NCBI RefSeq assembly: GCF_900105725.1
Contig: NZ_FNLM01000034.1
Coordinates: 868,001 to 932,000, forward strand
Source of the DNA: Gordonia westfalica
GTDB lineage: Bacteria; Actinomycetota; Actinomycetes; Mycobacteriales; Mycobacteriaceae
DNA: 64,000 nucleotides
Reading direction: 5' to 3'
A program made the position numbers and the translations under genes. The notes under the pieces were generated by a model. The model was not told the origin of the DNA. It did no database searches and saw nothing but the letters and a program-made list of their open reading frames with translations. Positions 18,351-29,006 of this stretch are shown here, in pieces. Every line of letters begins with the position of its first letter. Within the stretch, counting starts at the first letter, position 1.

Positions 18351-21013
18351 TTAGGAGATCGGCACTCCGGACCGTCCGGTCCCATGGGACGGCGGGCCGT
18401 CCCCCTCCTCGTCACGCTTGGGCTGCGGTGGCGGACACACGGCGATGATCGCGTCGGTGAGCGTCGTCCGCATCTCCTCGGTGTCGGTGTCGCTGTCGGG
18501 GCCAGCCGCAGGCTGAAGATGTCGACGACGGTCGCACCCAGTGTCGAGACCTTCGCCCAGCGGATGTCGGCGCCGTGTTTCTCCAGGACCGCGCTGACCC
18601 GGCTCAGCAGGCCGATGCGGTCATCGGAGCGGACCTCGAGCAACACCGCTCCCTCGTCGGCACCGGCTTCCGGGGCGTCGAGCCAGGTCACCCGGGGCGG
18701 CGCGACCGCGAACAGCGCGGGCACCGCGTTCTTCGGGTGACCGGCGCCGTCGACGTCGGGATCGGTGCTGCCGGCACTCGCCCCGAGGCTCACCATCGTT
18801 CCGGGCAGGGTGCTGACGGAGCCGATGGTGGGTATCGGCGAATCGCGTTCCCGCGCATCGAGGCGCGCGAGGACGTCGAGTTTGCCGTTCACCGAGGCGA
18901 TCAGCTGCTGGCGCAGGAGGCCCGCGTCGGGCGGACTGCCGAACATCGGCACGACGATGAACGAGTTGATGGCCTTGCCGTCATGGCTCTGCGCACAGGC
19001 CTTGTGCGATCGCAAACCGCCCAGCGCGAGCACGCCGGCCATCTTCGACAGCAGACCGGGTTGATCCGGAGCCACCATCGTGACGTCGTAGGTGTGCTGA
19101 CCGTCGGCGCGTACCAGCCGGACCGCGTACTCCCCCTCGCCCGCGATCGCCAGCTGCTCGGGCGTCAGCGGCTCGGGCACCGACGGCGGGATGCCGTCGA
19201 TGTGGCGCATCGCGCGTCGCACGAGTTCACCGATGAGTGAGGCCTTCCACTCGCCCCACACGCCCGGACCGGTGGCGAGGGAATCCGCTTCGGCCAGTGC
19301 CGCAAGCAGTTCCAGCAGCACGCGGTTGTGACCCAGTGTGGTGGCGACGAACTCGGCAGTGGCCGGGTCGTCGAGGTCGCGGCGCGTCGCGACCTGCGGC
19401 AGCAGCAGGTGGTGCCGCACCATGTCGGACAGGATGGTCACGTCCTGCGGCCACAGGCCGAATCGGTTGCCGATCTGGACGGCGAGTTCGGCGCCGACGA
19501 TGCTGTGGTCGGCGCCTCGCCCCTTGCCGAGATCGTGGATGAGCGCTCCGAGAACGAGCAGGTCGGGCCGCGAGACCCGCGTCGTCATCGAACTCGCGTA
19601 CGCCGCGGTCTCCACGAGGTGGCGGTCGACGGTCCAGGTGTGGATCGCGTCGCGCGGCGGAAGGTCGCGCACCGCACCCCATTCCGGCAGCAGCCGGCCC
19701 CAGAGTCCGGTGCGGTCGAGCGCCTCGATCGGATCCACCATGTGGTGCCCCGAACTGAGCAGGACCAGCAGATCGCTCAATGCCTCCGCGGGCCACGGTT
19801 CCCGCAGTTCGGGTGCATAGTCGGCCAACCGGCTCAGGGTCGACGCGCTGATCGGCAGACCCGTTCGTGCCGACGCGGCCGCGACCCGGAGGATGAGGCC
19901 GGGGTCTTTGCTCGGGATCGCGTTGCGCGCCAACACGATCTCCCCGCTGTGCTCGACGACGCCCTCGTCGAGCGGACGACGCAGCGGCGACCGGCGGAGT
20001 TTGGCCAGTCCGCGCCTCGGGAGCGCGTTGCCCGCGGTCCGCAGGCCGACGTCGATGGAGTAGCTGATCGTGCGGGCGGAGTCGCTGATGACGCGCGCCA
20101 GGTCGAACCGGTCGCCGATCCGCAGCGCCGCGCCGATCTCGTCGGCGTCCTGCGCGCGCACCTGTTCACGCGGGCGACCCGCGATGCGGTGCAGCTCGGT
20201 CCGGATGTCGAGGAGTCGCGCGTAGGCGACCTGCGGTCCGGCGCCGGGCGAATCCGGACGCAGACTGGCCATCCCGTCGGTGAGCTGGGCGATCGCCAGG
20301 GCACCGAGGAGCTGTACGTCGCGCAGTCCTCCCCGGCCGTTCTTCAGGTCGGGTTCGGCGCGGTGCGCGATGTCGCCCGCCCGGCGCCAGCGGTCCTGCG
20401 CGTGGGCGACCACGTCGGGGAAGCGATTTCGGATGTCGTTGCGCCACTGCTGGCGGACACCGCCGATCAGCAGGTTCGACAGATCCTCGTCGCCGGCGAT
20501 GTGACGGGCCTCGAGGAGTCCGAGGGCGGCGGTGACGTCCTCACCGGCGACCTGCAGCGCCTGCGGAACGGTCCGGACGCTGTGATCGAGGGGGATGTTG
20601 GCGTCCCACAACGGGTACCAGAGCCCGTCGGCGACCTCGGACACCCGCTCGACGGGCATGTCGTCGTGCAGCAGGATCAGGTCGAGGTCGGAGTACGGCA
20701 GCAGTTCGCCGCGTCCGAGTCCGCCGACCGCGACTATCGCGAATCCGCTGTGGGGTTTGATGCCGAGTTCGGCGCCCTTGCTGGTCAGCCAGAACTCGTG
20801 CAGGTCGACGAGCACCTGGCGCAACGCCGGTGCGTCGAGTTTCCCGTTCCGGCTCGACTCGGTGAGCTGCCGGCGGGTCTTGGCCAGATCGGTCGCGGCT
20901 ACGGGAGGCTCCTCGGTGTCGTGAGTTGAATCGGTCTCGGGGGTCGAACGGTGCGGCCCCGCGCCCGACTGGTCGTCGGACGCGGGGCCGTTCGGGTTGT
21001 TCAGAAAGGGCAC
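18351..21013 (-). CDS. glnD: [Protein-PII] uridylyl/adenylyltransferase GlnD, apparent 1-base frameshift near 3' end
   Basis: Sensor that modifies PII protein GlnB; in actinobacteria it adenylylates Tyr51. The nucleotidyltransferase site is AVGGLGRGELLPYSDLDLIL. The HD domain is ALIHDLGKGRGADH with MVRHHLLLPQVATRRDL. Two ACT domains follow (VTMVAPDQPGLLSKMAGVLA; VRSDDRIGLLSRVSAVLEKH). The start is GTG 21013, eight bases from glnB. Within the last ACT domain, at a GGGG run near 18498-18501, the frame shifts and reads on into ffh. Restoring one G gives DSDTDTEEMRTTLTDAIIAV, a family-like tail, and a TAA at 18351, 38 bases before ffh. The same type of defect occurs in ffh. Confidence 0.88.
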
Positions 21014-21021
21014 GAGCTCAC

Positions 21022-21363
<342 letters not shown>

Positions 21364-21410
21364 TTATCCCTCTCCACGGGTGTCAGCGTAGTAGCGATTT
21401 GGCGTGAGCG

Positions 21411-22745
21411 TCATGCCAGCTCGTAGGCAGTCTCGGCGTGTTCTGCCTCGTCGATGCCACTCTTCTCGTCCTCATCGCTGACACGCCAGCCGAGCGGCTT
21501 GAGCGCGAAGGCGATGACCGCGGTCAGGACACCGGTGAACACGAGGGCGAACAGCGCGATCACGACCTGCACGACGAGCTGCTTGTAGTCGCCGCCCCAG
21601 AAGAGGCCGACGTCCTTGGCCAGGAAGCCGATTCCGACGGTGCCCCACAGACCGGCGACCAGGTGGACGCCGACGACGTCGAGCGAGTCGTCGTAGCCGA
21701 ACTTGTTCTTCATGCCGATGGCGAGCGCGGCCAGAGCACCTGCGATGACACCCAGGATCAGCGAGCCGACGGGGGTCAGCGCACCACAGGCCGGGGTGAT
21801 CGCGACCAGGCCGGCCACGATGCCCGAGGCGGCGCCGACGCTGGTTGCGTGCTTGTCGCGGACGAGTTCGACTGCGAGCCAGCCGATCATCGCGGCAGCG
21901 GTGGCGGCGGTGGTGTTGACCCAGACGAGACCGGTGACGGCGTCGGCGGCGAGCTCGGAACCGGCGTTGAAGCCGAACCAGCCGAACCACAGGAGTGCGG
22001 CGCCGAGCATGACGAACGGGATGTTGTGCGGACGGTAGGCGGTGCGGCCGAATCCGGCGCGGGCGCCGACGACGAGGGCCAGGACCAGTGCTGCCATACC
22101 TGCGTTGATGTGGACCACGGTGCCGCCGGCGAAGTCGATCGGAGCCACGTTGGCCTCACCGTCGGTGCTGCCGAACATCCACGACGCGAAGCCGTTCTCG
22201 GCACCCGACATGATGCCGCCGCCCCAGACCATGTGGGAGAGCGGGAAGTACACGACCGTCGCCCAGATGACCGTGAAGACCGTCCAGGTGGCGAACTTGA
22301 CGCGCTCGGCGAGCGCGCCCGAGATGAGGGCCACGGTGATCACCGCGAACGTGAGCTGGAAGCCCATGAACACGAAGGACGGGATCGACAGGCCGCCGGT
22401 GACGACCAGTTCGGTGTCGTCCGGGCCGGGGATGGTGTCGGCCAGCTGGCCGGACCCGAAGAGTGCGAACGGGTTCGAGAACAGACCCGCGATGTCGTCA
22501 TCGCCGGTGATGCCGTTGCCGAAAGCCATCGAGAAGCCCCAGAGGACATACACGACGCTGACGGTGGCCAGCGAGATGAAGGACATCATCATCATGTTGA
22601 GCACGGACTTGCCTCGAGCGAGTCCGCCATAGAAGAACGCGAGTCCGGGTGTCATCAACAGCACCAATGCGGCACTCGTGACGATCCACGCGGTGTCGCC
22701 GGTGTCGAATGCGCCGAACGCTTCTTCTGGCAGCGCCAAAACCAC
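21411..22745 (-). CDS. amt: Ammonium transporter
   Basis: 444 residues, an integral membrane ammonium channel with about eleven helices. Family features include AWIVTSAALVLLMTPGLAFF, YGGLARGKSVLNMMMMSF, the periplasmic Phe/Trp gate region and DFAGGTVVHINAGMAALVLA with the twin-His pathway, then DDSLDVVGVHLVAGLWGTVG. The C-terminal ~30 residues are cytosolic and acidic (SDEDEKSGIDEAEHAETAYE), where PII would dock. The GTG start at 22745 follows AGGAGG. Two GlnR-like boxes lie 84-131 bases upstream, so nitrogen limitation probably induces the amt-glnB-glnD operon. Confidence 0.95.
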   Translation of the reverse strand: MVLALPEEAFGAFDTGDTAWIVTSAALVLLMTPGLAFFYGGLARGKSVLNMMMMSFISLATVSVVYVLWGFSMAFGNGITGDDDIAGLFSNPFALFGSGQLADTIPGPDDTELVVTGGLSIPSFVFMGFQLTFAVITVALISGALAERVKFATWTVFTVIWATVVYFPLSHMVWGGGIMSGAENGFASWMFGSTDGEANVAPIDFAGGTVVHINAGMAALVLALVVGARAGFGRTAYRPHNIPFVMLGAALLWFGWFGFNAGSELAADAVTGLVWVNTTAATAAAMIGWLAVELVRDKHATSVGAASGIVAGLVAITPACGALTPVGSLILGVIAGALAALAIGMKNKFGYDDSLDVVGVHLVAGLWGTVGIGFLAKDVGLFWGGDYKQLVVQVVIALFALVFTGVLTAVIAFALKPLGWRVSDEDEKSGIDEAEHAETAYELA

Positions 22746-22828
22746 TGTGAAACCTCCTCAGGATGCGCCGACGGCTCGGCGCCTCCAAAGAGAGTGTCGG
22801 CACTCGGTTTCCGTGGTGGTGCCTTCAC

Positions 22829-22844
22829 GTTTCAGCCACGTAAC
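22829..22844 (-). promoter_or_regulatory. GlnR box 1 upstream of amt
   Basis: On the minus strand it reads GTTAC-GTGGCT-GAAAC, an exact match to the actinobacterial GlnR consensus GTnAC-n6-GAAAC. It lies 84-99 bases before the amt start. GlnR activates amt, glnB and glnD in nitrogen starvation in mycobacteria and Streptomyces. Confidence 0.75.
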
Positions 22845-22860
22845 CCCATGAGCGATTCAT

Positions 22861-22876
22861 ATTTCGCTCAGGTAAA
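22861..22876 (-). promoter_or_regulatory. GlnR box 2 upstream of amt
   Basis: On the minus strand it reads TTTAC-CTGAGC-GAAAT, a weaker GlnR half-site pair. It is in phase with box 1: 16 bases separate them, one helical turn more than the usual six. Together they resemble tandem GlnR-binding sites. Confidence 0.6.
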
Positions 22877-22976
22877 TCGCAAGGATGCTTCTGAGGTAGG
22901 TCTCAGTTTTGTCCGAGCACATCTAGTTCGGGATTGCCGATCGTGAATCGACTTCACTCGCAGCGCGCCGCCCGAC

Positions 22977-24491
22977 TCACAACAGCGCGTCGACGAAGGC
23001 CTCGGGTTCGAACGGTGCCAGGTCGTCCGCGCCCTCGCCCAGACCCACCAGTTTCACCGGCACGCCGAGCTCCTTCTGGACGTGGAAGACGATGCCGCCC
23101 TTGGCAGTGCCGTCGAGCTTGGTCAGCACCACACCGGTGATGTCGACGACCTCGGCGAACACCCGTGCCTGCATCAATCCGTTCTGGCCGACCGTGGCGT
23201 CGAGCACGAGCAGCACCTCGTCGACCGGCGCCTTCTTCTCCACCACGCGCTTGACCTTGCCCAGCTCGTCCATCAGGCCGGTCTTGGTGTGCAGACGGCC
23301 GGCCGTGTCGATCATGACGACGTCGACGCCGGCCTCGATGCCACGGTCGACCGCATCGAAGGCCACGGCGGCCGGATCGGCCTGCTCCTTGCCGCGCACG
23401 ATCTCCGCACCGACGCGCTCACCCCACGTCTGCAGCTGATCGGCGGCGGCCGCACGGAAGGTGTCGGCGGCGCCCAGGAGCACGCGACGTCCGTCGGCCA
23501 CCAGGACGCGGGCCAGCTTGCCCGTCGTCGTGGTCTTGCCGGTGCCGTTGACCCCGACCACCAGCACGACGGCCGGACGCCCCGCATGCGGCAGCGCTCG
23601 GATCGAGCGATCGAGGGTGGGATCGAGCTGTTCGACGAGCACCCGCTTGAGCAGTGCGCGCGCCTCGTCCGCGGACCTGACCGGGTTCGCGGCCAGTTCG
23701 GAACGCAGGGTCTCGACGACGGTCGTGGTGGTCGCCGTGCCGAGGTCGGCCATGACCAGGGTGTCCTCGATCTCCTCCCAGCTGTCCTCGTCGAGGTCAC
23801 CCGCGCCGAGCAGACCGAGCACGCTCTTGCCGATCGCACCCTGCGACCGCGACAGCCGACCACGCAGCCGACCGAGACGCCCCGCAGTCGGCGCGATCTC
23901 CTCGCGCGGCGGTGCCGTCGCCGCACCGGATGCGTCCTCCGGAATCTCGGTGACCGGCTCCTCGACGACCGGCTCCGGCGCCTCCGGCTCGGTCGTTTCC
24001 GGCTCTGCGGCGTTCGCCTCCGGCTCGGTCGTCTCCGGCTCTGCCGTCTCCGGCTCTGCTGTCTCCGGTTCTGCCGGTTCCACCACGTCCGCGTCCGGCA
24101 GGGACACCTCGGTGATGCCGCGGCGGTGGGCGTCGCGCGGCACCGCGGCGTCGTCGCCGACCGCGGGCTGGCCGTCGACGTCGGTGCGCTCCTCGACCGG
24201 CTGGACGGGCGGTTCCGGCTGCACCGGCGGTTCGGGCCTGCGTTCGGGCGCCTGCTTGCGCTCCGGCGGCTCGGCCAGCGCCGTGTCACCCCGACTGAAA
24301 CTGAAACCCGACCCCGCCTGATAGCCCCCGGATCGATCGACCTGGGGCTTGCTGCCGTCGACGATCTCCGGCTGCGTGGTCGTGTCGGACAGCGAGATGC
24401 GCCGACGGCGCGCCAGCACCAGCCCGAGCACGATCAGCGCGGCGATGACGACCACCGCGACGACGATCCCGATGATGATTCCGGTGTTCAC
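22977..24491 (-). CDS. ftsY: Signal recognition particle receptor FtsY
   Basis: 504 residues. It starts with one transmembrane helix ([20 protein letters not shown]). Residues ~75-210 are a long acidic, Pro/Glu-rich region with repeated EPETAEPET units. The SRP-type GTPase NG domain follows: [68 protein letters not shown] and [21 protein letters not shown] built-in membrane anchor is the actinobacterial arrangement. Its start overlaps the smc stop by four bases. It pairs functionally with ffh 5 kb away. Confidence 0.94.
   Translation of the reverse strand: MNTGIIIGIVVAVVVIAALIVLGLVLARRRRISLSDTTTQPEIVDGSKPQVDRSGGYQAGSGFSFSRGDTALAEPPERKQAPERRPEPPVQPEPPVQPVEERTDVDGQPAVGDDAAVPRDAHRRGITEVSLPDADVVEPAEPETAEPETAEPETTEPEANAAEPETTEPEAPEPVVEEPVTEIPEDASGAATAPPREEIAPTAGRLGRLRGRLSRSQGAIGKSVLGLLGAGDLDEDSWEEIEDTLVMADLGTATTTTVVETLRSELAANPVRSADEARALLKRVLVEQLDPTLDRSIRALPHAGRPAVVLVVGVNGTGKTTTTGKLARVLVADGRRVLLGAADTFRAAAADQLQTWGERVGAEIVRGKEQADPAAVAFDAVDRGIEAGVDVVMIDTAGRLHTKTGLMDELGKVKRVVEKKAPVDEVLLVLDATVGQNGLMQARVFAEVVDITGVVLTKLDGTAKGGIVFHVQKELGVPVKLVGLGEGADDLAPFEPEAFVDALL
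23985..24080 (-). repeat. Direct repeats encoding PE-rich units within ftsY
   Basis: About six imperfect copies of an approximately 15-base unit (CCGGCTCTGCCGTCT and variants, plus strand) encode [17 protein letters not shown]. The tract adds an acidic spacer between the membrane anchor and the GTPase domain and is a likely site of strain length variation. Confidence 0.7.
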
Positions 24492-27400
24492 TGGCTGGTG
24501 TCCTCCTGTTGAGCCACGGGCATGTTCACGCCGCGCATGCGTTGCGAGATGACGGTCGTGATGCCGTCCCCGCGCATGCTGACGCCGTAGAGGGCGTCGG
24601 CGATCTGCATCGTGGGCTTCTGATGGGTGATGACGATGAGCTGCGACTTCTCCCGCAGCTGCTCGAACAGCTTGATGAGACGGCGCAGGTTGGTGTCGTC
24701 GAGCGCCGCCTCGACCTCGTCCATGACGTAGAACGGCGACGGGCGGGCGCGGAAGATGGCCACGAGCATCGCGACCGCGGTCAGGGACTTCTCCCCGCCC
24801 GACAGCAGCGACAGCCTCTTCACCTTCTTACCCGGCGGCCGGGCCTCCACCTCGATGCCGGTGGTGAGCATGTCGTTGGGCTCGGTCAGCACAAGGCGTC
24901 CCTCACCGCCGGGGAACAGCGTCTGGAAGACCTGTCCGAACTCGCGCTCGACATCGGCGTAGGCCTCGGTGAACACCTGCAGGATCCGGGCGTCCACCTC
25001 CTCGATGACGTCGAGCAGGTCCTTGCGTGCGGCCTTGATGTCCTCGAGTTGCGAGGACAGGAAGTTGTAGCGCTCCTCGAGCGCCGCGAACTCCTCGAGC
25101 GCGAGCGGGTTGACCCGGCCGAGGGTGTTGAGGTCCTTCTGCGCCTTCTTCGCGCGGGCCTCCTGCGTGGCGCGGTGGTACGGCATGGGCGCCGGTGCCA
25201 CCACCTGTTCGCCGCGTCCCTTGGCCTCCTCGTACTCCTGCATCTCCAGGGCCGAGGGCGGCATCGGGACGTCGGGACCGTATTCGGCGATCAGGTCGTC
25301 GGGCGACATCGCGAACGACTCGAGGATCTGCTCCTCGAGCTGCTCGATCCGCAGCGCCACCTGGGCGCGGGCCACCTCGTCGCGGTGGACGGTGTCGCGC
25401 AACGAGTTCAGCGTGTTGGTCAGTTCGCCGGCCTTCAGGCGCAGCTCGTCGAGCGTCGCCGACCGTGCGATACGGATCTCCTCGAGTTCGTCGCGGCCGG
25501 CCTGCGCCGACGCGACCGACGCCGCGAGACGTTCGGCGACCTGGGCTCCGGCCCGCTCGACGGCCGCGGCGACACCCGCGGCCTGCCGGCGGATCTCGTC
25601 CTGGCGGCGCGCCCGTTCCCGGGCCTCGCGTTCGCGCTGGGCGGCCCGGCGCAGCGAGTCGGCCTTGCCGCGCACCGACGCGAGGCGTTCCTCGGCGGTG
25701 CGCAGGGCCAGCCGCGCCTCCATCTCGGTGCCGCGGGCGATCCCGACCGCCGCCGCGGCGGTGGACCGCTCGGAGTCGTCGGCGGCCATCTCCGGTCCCG
25801 AGTCGGATTCGTCGCGGGCCAGGCGCAGCCGTTCCTCGAGCTCGTGCAGCGACTCCAGGGTCTCGGCGCGACCCTTCTCCAGGAGGTTGCGCTGACGCGT
25901 GAAGCGATCGGCCTCCGCCCGAGCGGTCCGGATCTCGTGGCCCAGCCGGGCCATCTGCTCATAGGCGGCACCGACACTGGAATCGGATTCGTGCAGCGCG
26001 GCGAGGGCCTCTTCGGCCGCCTCGCGACGTTCGCGCTGTTCGGTGAGGGCACCGTCGAGCGCGGCTTCCAGCTCTTCGACGCGGCGCCGGGTGGCGGCCA
26101 GCTCGTCGCTCGCGGCGTCGATCGCCGACTGCACCTCGAGCGTCGACGGGCGGCGCGACGATCCGCCTTCGATCGACGCGGGGCCGATCCGATCACCGGC
26201 GTGGGTCACCACGCGCACGCCGAGACGACGGGCCAGTTCCAGGCCCTGCGCCGGATCGTCGACGACGACGGTGTCGGCGAGGACGGTGTCGATCGCGTTG
26301 CGGATCTCCGGCCCGCAGGTCACCGCGGAGGATGCCCAGCGTGCACCCTCGGGCAGTGCGACATCGCGTTGCCGCACGGATTCGGTGAGGCCGCCGCAGA
26401 TGAGTGCCGCCCGTCCCCCGTCCCCGGTCTTGAGGGCCTCGAGCGCGCGGACGGCGGCCATGCCGTCGACGGTCACGATGCCGTCGACCGCGGGTCCGAG
26501 GGCACCGGCGATCGCGGTCTCGAAACCGGGCTCGACGGTGAGCAGCTCCGACATCGGACCGAGCAGGCCGTCGGGGGCGTTGTCGAGCAGCCAGGCCCCG
26601 CCGTCGTTGCGTTCCAGGTTCATCGAGAGCGCCTCGACCCGAGCCGACAGCGAGGCGATGGACTGTTCGGCTTCGCGGTGCTGCGCCTGCAGCGTCGCGA
26701 CTCGTTCGTTGGACAGGTTCAGCGCGGCGACGCACCGCTCGTGGTGTTCGTCGAGGGCCTGCTCGGAGGCCTCCAGCTGCGCGAGCTCACTGGCTGCCGA
26801 ATCCTGTTGCGAGGCAGCATTTTCCGCACGTTCGGAGGCGTGGGCGATCGCGGCTGTCAGGCGGTCGGCCTCCGCGTCGGACGACTCCGACCGAGTGCGC
26901 AGGTTGTCGACCTGCCCCTCGAGACGGGCCAGGCCCTCACGCCGGTCGGCAATGGCCTGCACCGCGGCCAGATGGGCGGCCTCGGCGGCCTCGGCGACCG
27001 ACTCGCGCTCACTGAGTACTTCACGGGCCGTCTCGAGCTGTTCGGCGGCGATCTCGACGCCCTCGGTCAGCTCGGCCTCGAGTTCGGCGGCCTCGAGGGC
27101 CTGTTCGTCGAGTTCCTCCGGATCCGGTCCGGTGGACTCGGTGGCGGCCTCGCTCAGGTAGCGGCTGCGCTCGGCGGCGACCCGGCGGGTCGCGTCGACG
27201 CGCTCGGCGAGGGCCGACAGCCGGAACCAGGCGCGGCTCGCGGCCGCGGCCGCCGGGGTGACCTCGGCGAGATGCTGTTCGTGTTCGGTGAGCTCGGCGT
27301 TGGCCCGGTCGAGTTCCGCGGCGACCTCGTCCTGGCGGCGCCGCACCTCTTCCTCGACGGCGGAGTGTTCGGCCATCTCGGTGCGACGGATCACGAGGTC

Positions 27401-28096
27401 GTCGGCGGCGAGGCGCAGGCGGGCGTCGCGGAGATCGGCCTGGACGGTCTGGGCGCGACGGGCCACCTCGGCCTGCCGGCCGAGCGGCTTGAGCTGGCGC
27501 CGCAGTTCGGCGGTGAGGTCGGTCAGCCGCGCGAGGTTGGCCTGCATCGCGTCGAGCTTGCGAACCGCCTTCTCTTTGCGCTTGCGGTGCTTGAGGACGC
27601 CCGCGGCCTCCTCGATGAACGCGCGCCGGTCCTCGGGGCGCGATTCGAGGATCGCCGACAGACGTCCCTGCCCGACGATGACGTGCATCTCGCGTCCGAT
27701 ACCCGAGTCGGACAGCAGCTCCTGGACGTCCATGAGCCGGCAGGTGCTGCCGTTGATCTCGTACTCCCCCGCGCCATCGCGGAACATGCGACGGGTGATC
27801 GAAACCTCGGAGTACTCGATCGGCAGCTCACCGTCGGCGTTGTCGATGGTGAGCGTGACCTCCGCACGTCCCAGCGGCGGACGTCCGGAGGTGCCCGCGA
27901 AGATGACGTCCTGCATCTTCCCGCCGCGCAGCGCCTTGGCGCCCTGCTCGCCCATGACCCAGGTCAGGGCGTCGACGACGTTGGACTTACCGGAGCCGTT
28001 GGGGCCGACGACGCACGTGATACCCGGCTCGAAGCGCAGGGTCGTCGCCGAGGCGAACGACTTGAAGCCCTTCAGGGTCAGGCTTTTGAGGTGCAC
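24488..28096 (-). CDS. smc: Chromosome segregation protein SMC
   Basis: 1202 residues, full length. The N-terminal ATPase half has [20 protein letters not shown]; the C-terminal half has the signature [20 protein letters not shown] and Walker [15 protein letters not shown]. Two long coiled coils (about residues 170-500 and 670-1000, rich in Glu/Ala/Arg) flank the hinge around [20 protein letters not shown] and [20 protein letters not shown]. It works with ScpA/ScpB to organise the chromosome. It lies upstream of ftsY in a coupled transcript, as in Rv2922c-Rv2921c. Confidence 0.96.
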   Translation of the reverse strand: MHLKSLTLKGFKSFASATTLRFEPGITCVVGPNGSGKSNVVDALTWVMGEQGAKALRGGKMQDVIFAGTSGRPPLGRAEVTLTIDNADGELPIEYSEVSITRRMFRDGAGEYEINGSTCRLMDVQELLSDSGIGREMHVIVGQGRLSAILESRPEDRRAFIEEAAGVLKHRKRKEKAVRKLDAMQANLARLTDLTAELRRQLKPLGRQAEVARRAQTVQADLRDARLRLAADDLVIRRTEMAEHSAVEEEVRRRQDEVAAELDRANAELTEHEQHLAEVTPAAAAASRAWFRLSALAERVDATRRVAAERSRYLSEAATESTGPDPEELDEQALEAAELEAELTEGVEIAAEQLETAREVLSERESVAEAAEAAHLAAVQAIADRREGLARLEGQVDNLRTRSESSDAEADRLTAAIAHASERAENAASQQDSAASELAQLEASEQALDEHHERCVAALNLSNERVATLQAQHREAEQSIASLSARVEALSMNLERNDGGAWLLDNAPDGLLGPMSELLTVEPGFETAIAGALGPAVDGIVTVDGMAAVRALEALKTGDGGRAALICGGLTESVRQRDVALPEGARWASSAVTCGPEIRNAIDTVLADTVVVDDPAQGLELARRLGVRVVTHAGDRIGPASIEGGSSRRPSTLEVQSAIDAASDELAATRRRVEELEAALDGALTEQRERREAAEEALAALHESDSSVGAAYEQMARLGHEIRTARAEADRFTRQRNLLEKGRAETLESLHELEERLRLARDESDSGPEMAADDSERSTAAAAVGIARGTEMEARLALRTAEERLASVRGKADSLRRAAQREREARERARRQDEIRRQAAGVAAAVERAGAQVAERLAASVASAQAGRDELEEIRIARSATLDELRLKAGELTNTLNSLRDTVHRDEVARAQVALRIEQLEEQILESFAMSPDDLIAEYGPDVPMPPSALEMQEYEEAKGRGEQVVAPAPMPYHRATQEARAKKAQKDLNTLGRVNPLALEEFAALEERYNFLSSQLEDIKAARKDLLDVIEEVDARILQVFTEAYADVEREFGQVFQTLFPGGEGRLVLTEPNDMLTTGIEVEARPPGKKVKRLSLLSGGEKSLTAVAMLVAIFRARPSPFYVMDEVEAALDDTNLRRLIKLFEQLREKSQLIVITHQKPTMQIADALYGVSMRGDGITTVISQRMRGVNMPVAQQEDTSQ

Positions 28097-28140
28097 GACG
28101 GTACAGACTACTCACCATCGCGACACCTTTCGGGCAACGC

Positions 28141-28422
28141 TCACCGTTCGAGGAAGCCGACCAGGTCTCCGCGCGCCGGGTCCAGGCTGTCGACCACCAG
28201 ATCCACCCGACCGGGGGTCTCCCCGGACCGAAGCGCATCGAGCAGAGCCTGCACCTTGTCGCGGGGTCCCTCGGCCACGACGTGCACCCGCCCGTCGGCC
28301 TGATTGGACGCGTAACCGACCAGGCCGAGCTCCAGGGCCCGCGACCGCGTCCACCATCGGAAGCCCACGCCCTGGACGTATCCGTGGACGAACGCGGACA
28401 GCCGGACGGGGTCGGCACTCAT
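28141..28422 (-). CDS. acyP: Acylphosphatase
   Basis: 93 residues from ATG 28422 (MSADPVRLSAFVHGYVQGVG). The catalytic Arg is in GVGFRWWTR and the Asn in YASNQADGRVHVVAEG, the two hallmark positions. It hydrolyses acyl-phosphates such as acetyl-phosphate or carbamoyl-phosphate. It is 44 bases upstream of smc as in Rv2922A, and overlaps nothing. Confidence 0.92.
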   Translation of the reverse strand: MSADPVRLSAFVHGYVQGVGFRWWTRSRALELGLVGYASNQADGRVHVVAEGPRDKVQALLDALRSGETPGRVDLVVDSLDPARGDLVGFLER

Positions 28423-28427
28423 GGGCG

Positions 28428-28886
28428 TCAGTCCGTCACGATCTTCAGGTCGACCTCGGCGCCGGCCTTGATGGTGCGGCCGACCGTGCACACGGCGTCG
28501 ATGGCCCGCTCGACGACGACGAGCAGACGCTGTGCGGCCTCCGCGTCGAGTTCGGAGAGGTCGACCTCGAGGATCTCCTCGATCCGCGGGTACACCTCGT
28601 TCTCCCGGTCGGCGTCACCGCTGACGCGGATGGTGGCGTCGTAGTCGTCGCCGAGGCGGCGCGACAGCGGACGGTCCGACGACATTCCGGTGCAGGCCGC
28701 GAGCGCGATCTTGAGCAGTTCGCCCGGCGTGAAGACCCCGTCGACGTCCTGCGAGCCGATCTTCACCTCGGCGCCGCGCGAGCTGCGCCCGGTGTACAGA
28801 CGGGTGCCGGTGCGCTCGACCCAGAGGTCGGTGTGCGCGGGCTCCGCGGCCTGGGCCGGGGCGGCGGTGTTCTGTTCGATCGTCAT
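28428..28886 (-). CDS. OsmC family peroxiredoxin-like protein
   Basis: 152 residues from ATG 28886 ([20 protein letters not shown]). The two redox cysteines of OsmC/Ohr proteins are in LAACTGMSSD and DAVCTVGRT. The family reduces organic hydroperoxides. It is the orthologue of Rv2923c and lies five bases from acyP, so it is probably co-transcribed with acyP-smc-ftsY. OsmC and Ohr subgroups cannot be separated confidently here. Confidence 0.88.
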   Translation of the reverse strand: MTIEQNTAAPAQAAEPAHTDLWVERTGTRLYTGRSSRGAEVKIGSQDVDGVFTPGELLKIALAACTGMSSDRPLSRRLGDDYDATIRVSGDADRENEVYPRIEEILEVDLSELDAEAAQRLLVVVERAIDAVCTVGRTIKAGAEVDLKIVTD

Positions 28887-28982
28887 GCTGGGATGAGTCC
28901 TCTCAGGCGGCGGGGCGGCGCTGGCACCGCAGACCATAGTAAGAGCTGCGATTCAGGAAAGATTCCCGGCGCGCATGAGTGT

Positions 28983-29002
28983 GAGACGGTCGCTACCGTC
29001 TC
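28983..29002. promoter_or_regulatory. Operator-like palindrome next to start of the 29007 gene
   Basis: Perfect 8-base arms GAGACGGT and ACCGTCTC flank CGCT, ending four bases before the ATG at 29007. GAGAC...GTCTC dyads are common TetR-type operators in this order. It also lies between the divergent osmC and 29007 genes. The regulator is not in view. Confidence 0.5.
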
Positions 29003-29006
29003 CGAC

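Noticed and set aside
24509..28303. A 1264-codon open frame antisense to smc
   Set aside because: It mirrors smc codon positions in high-GC DNA, has no domain logic and no ribosome site; smc on the opposite strand is complete.
27258..29006. Upstream extension of the 29007 gene across antisense smc, acyP and osmC
   Set aside because: The extension reads through reverse strands of three real genes and is Arg/Ser-rich shadow sequence; the ATG at 29007 is preferred.
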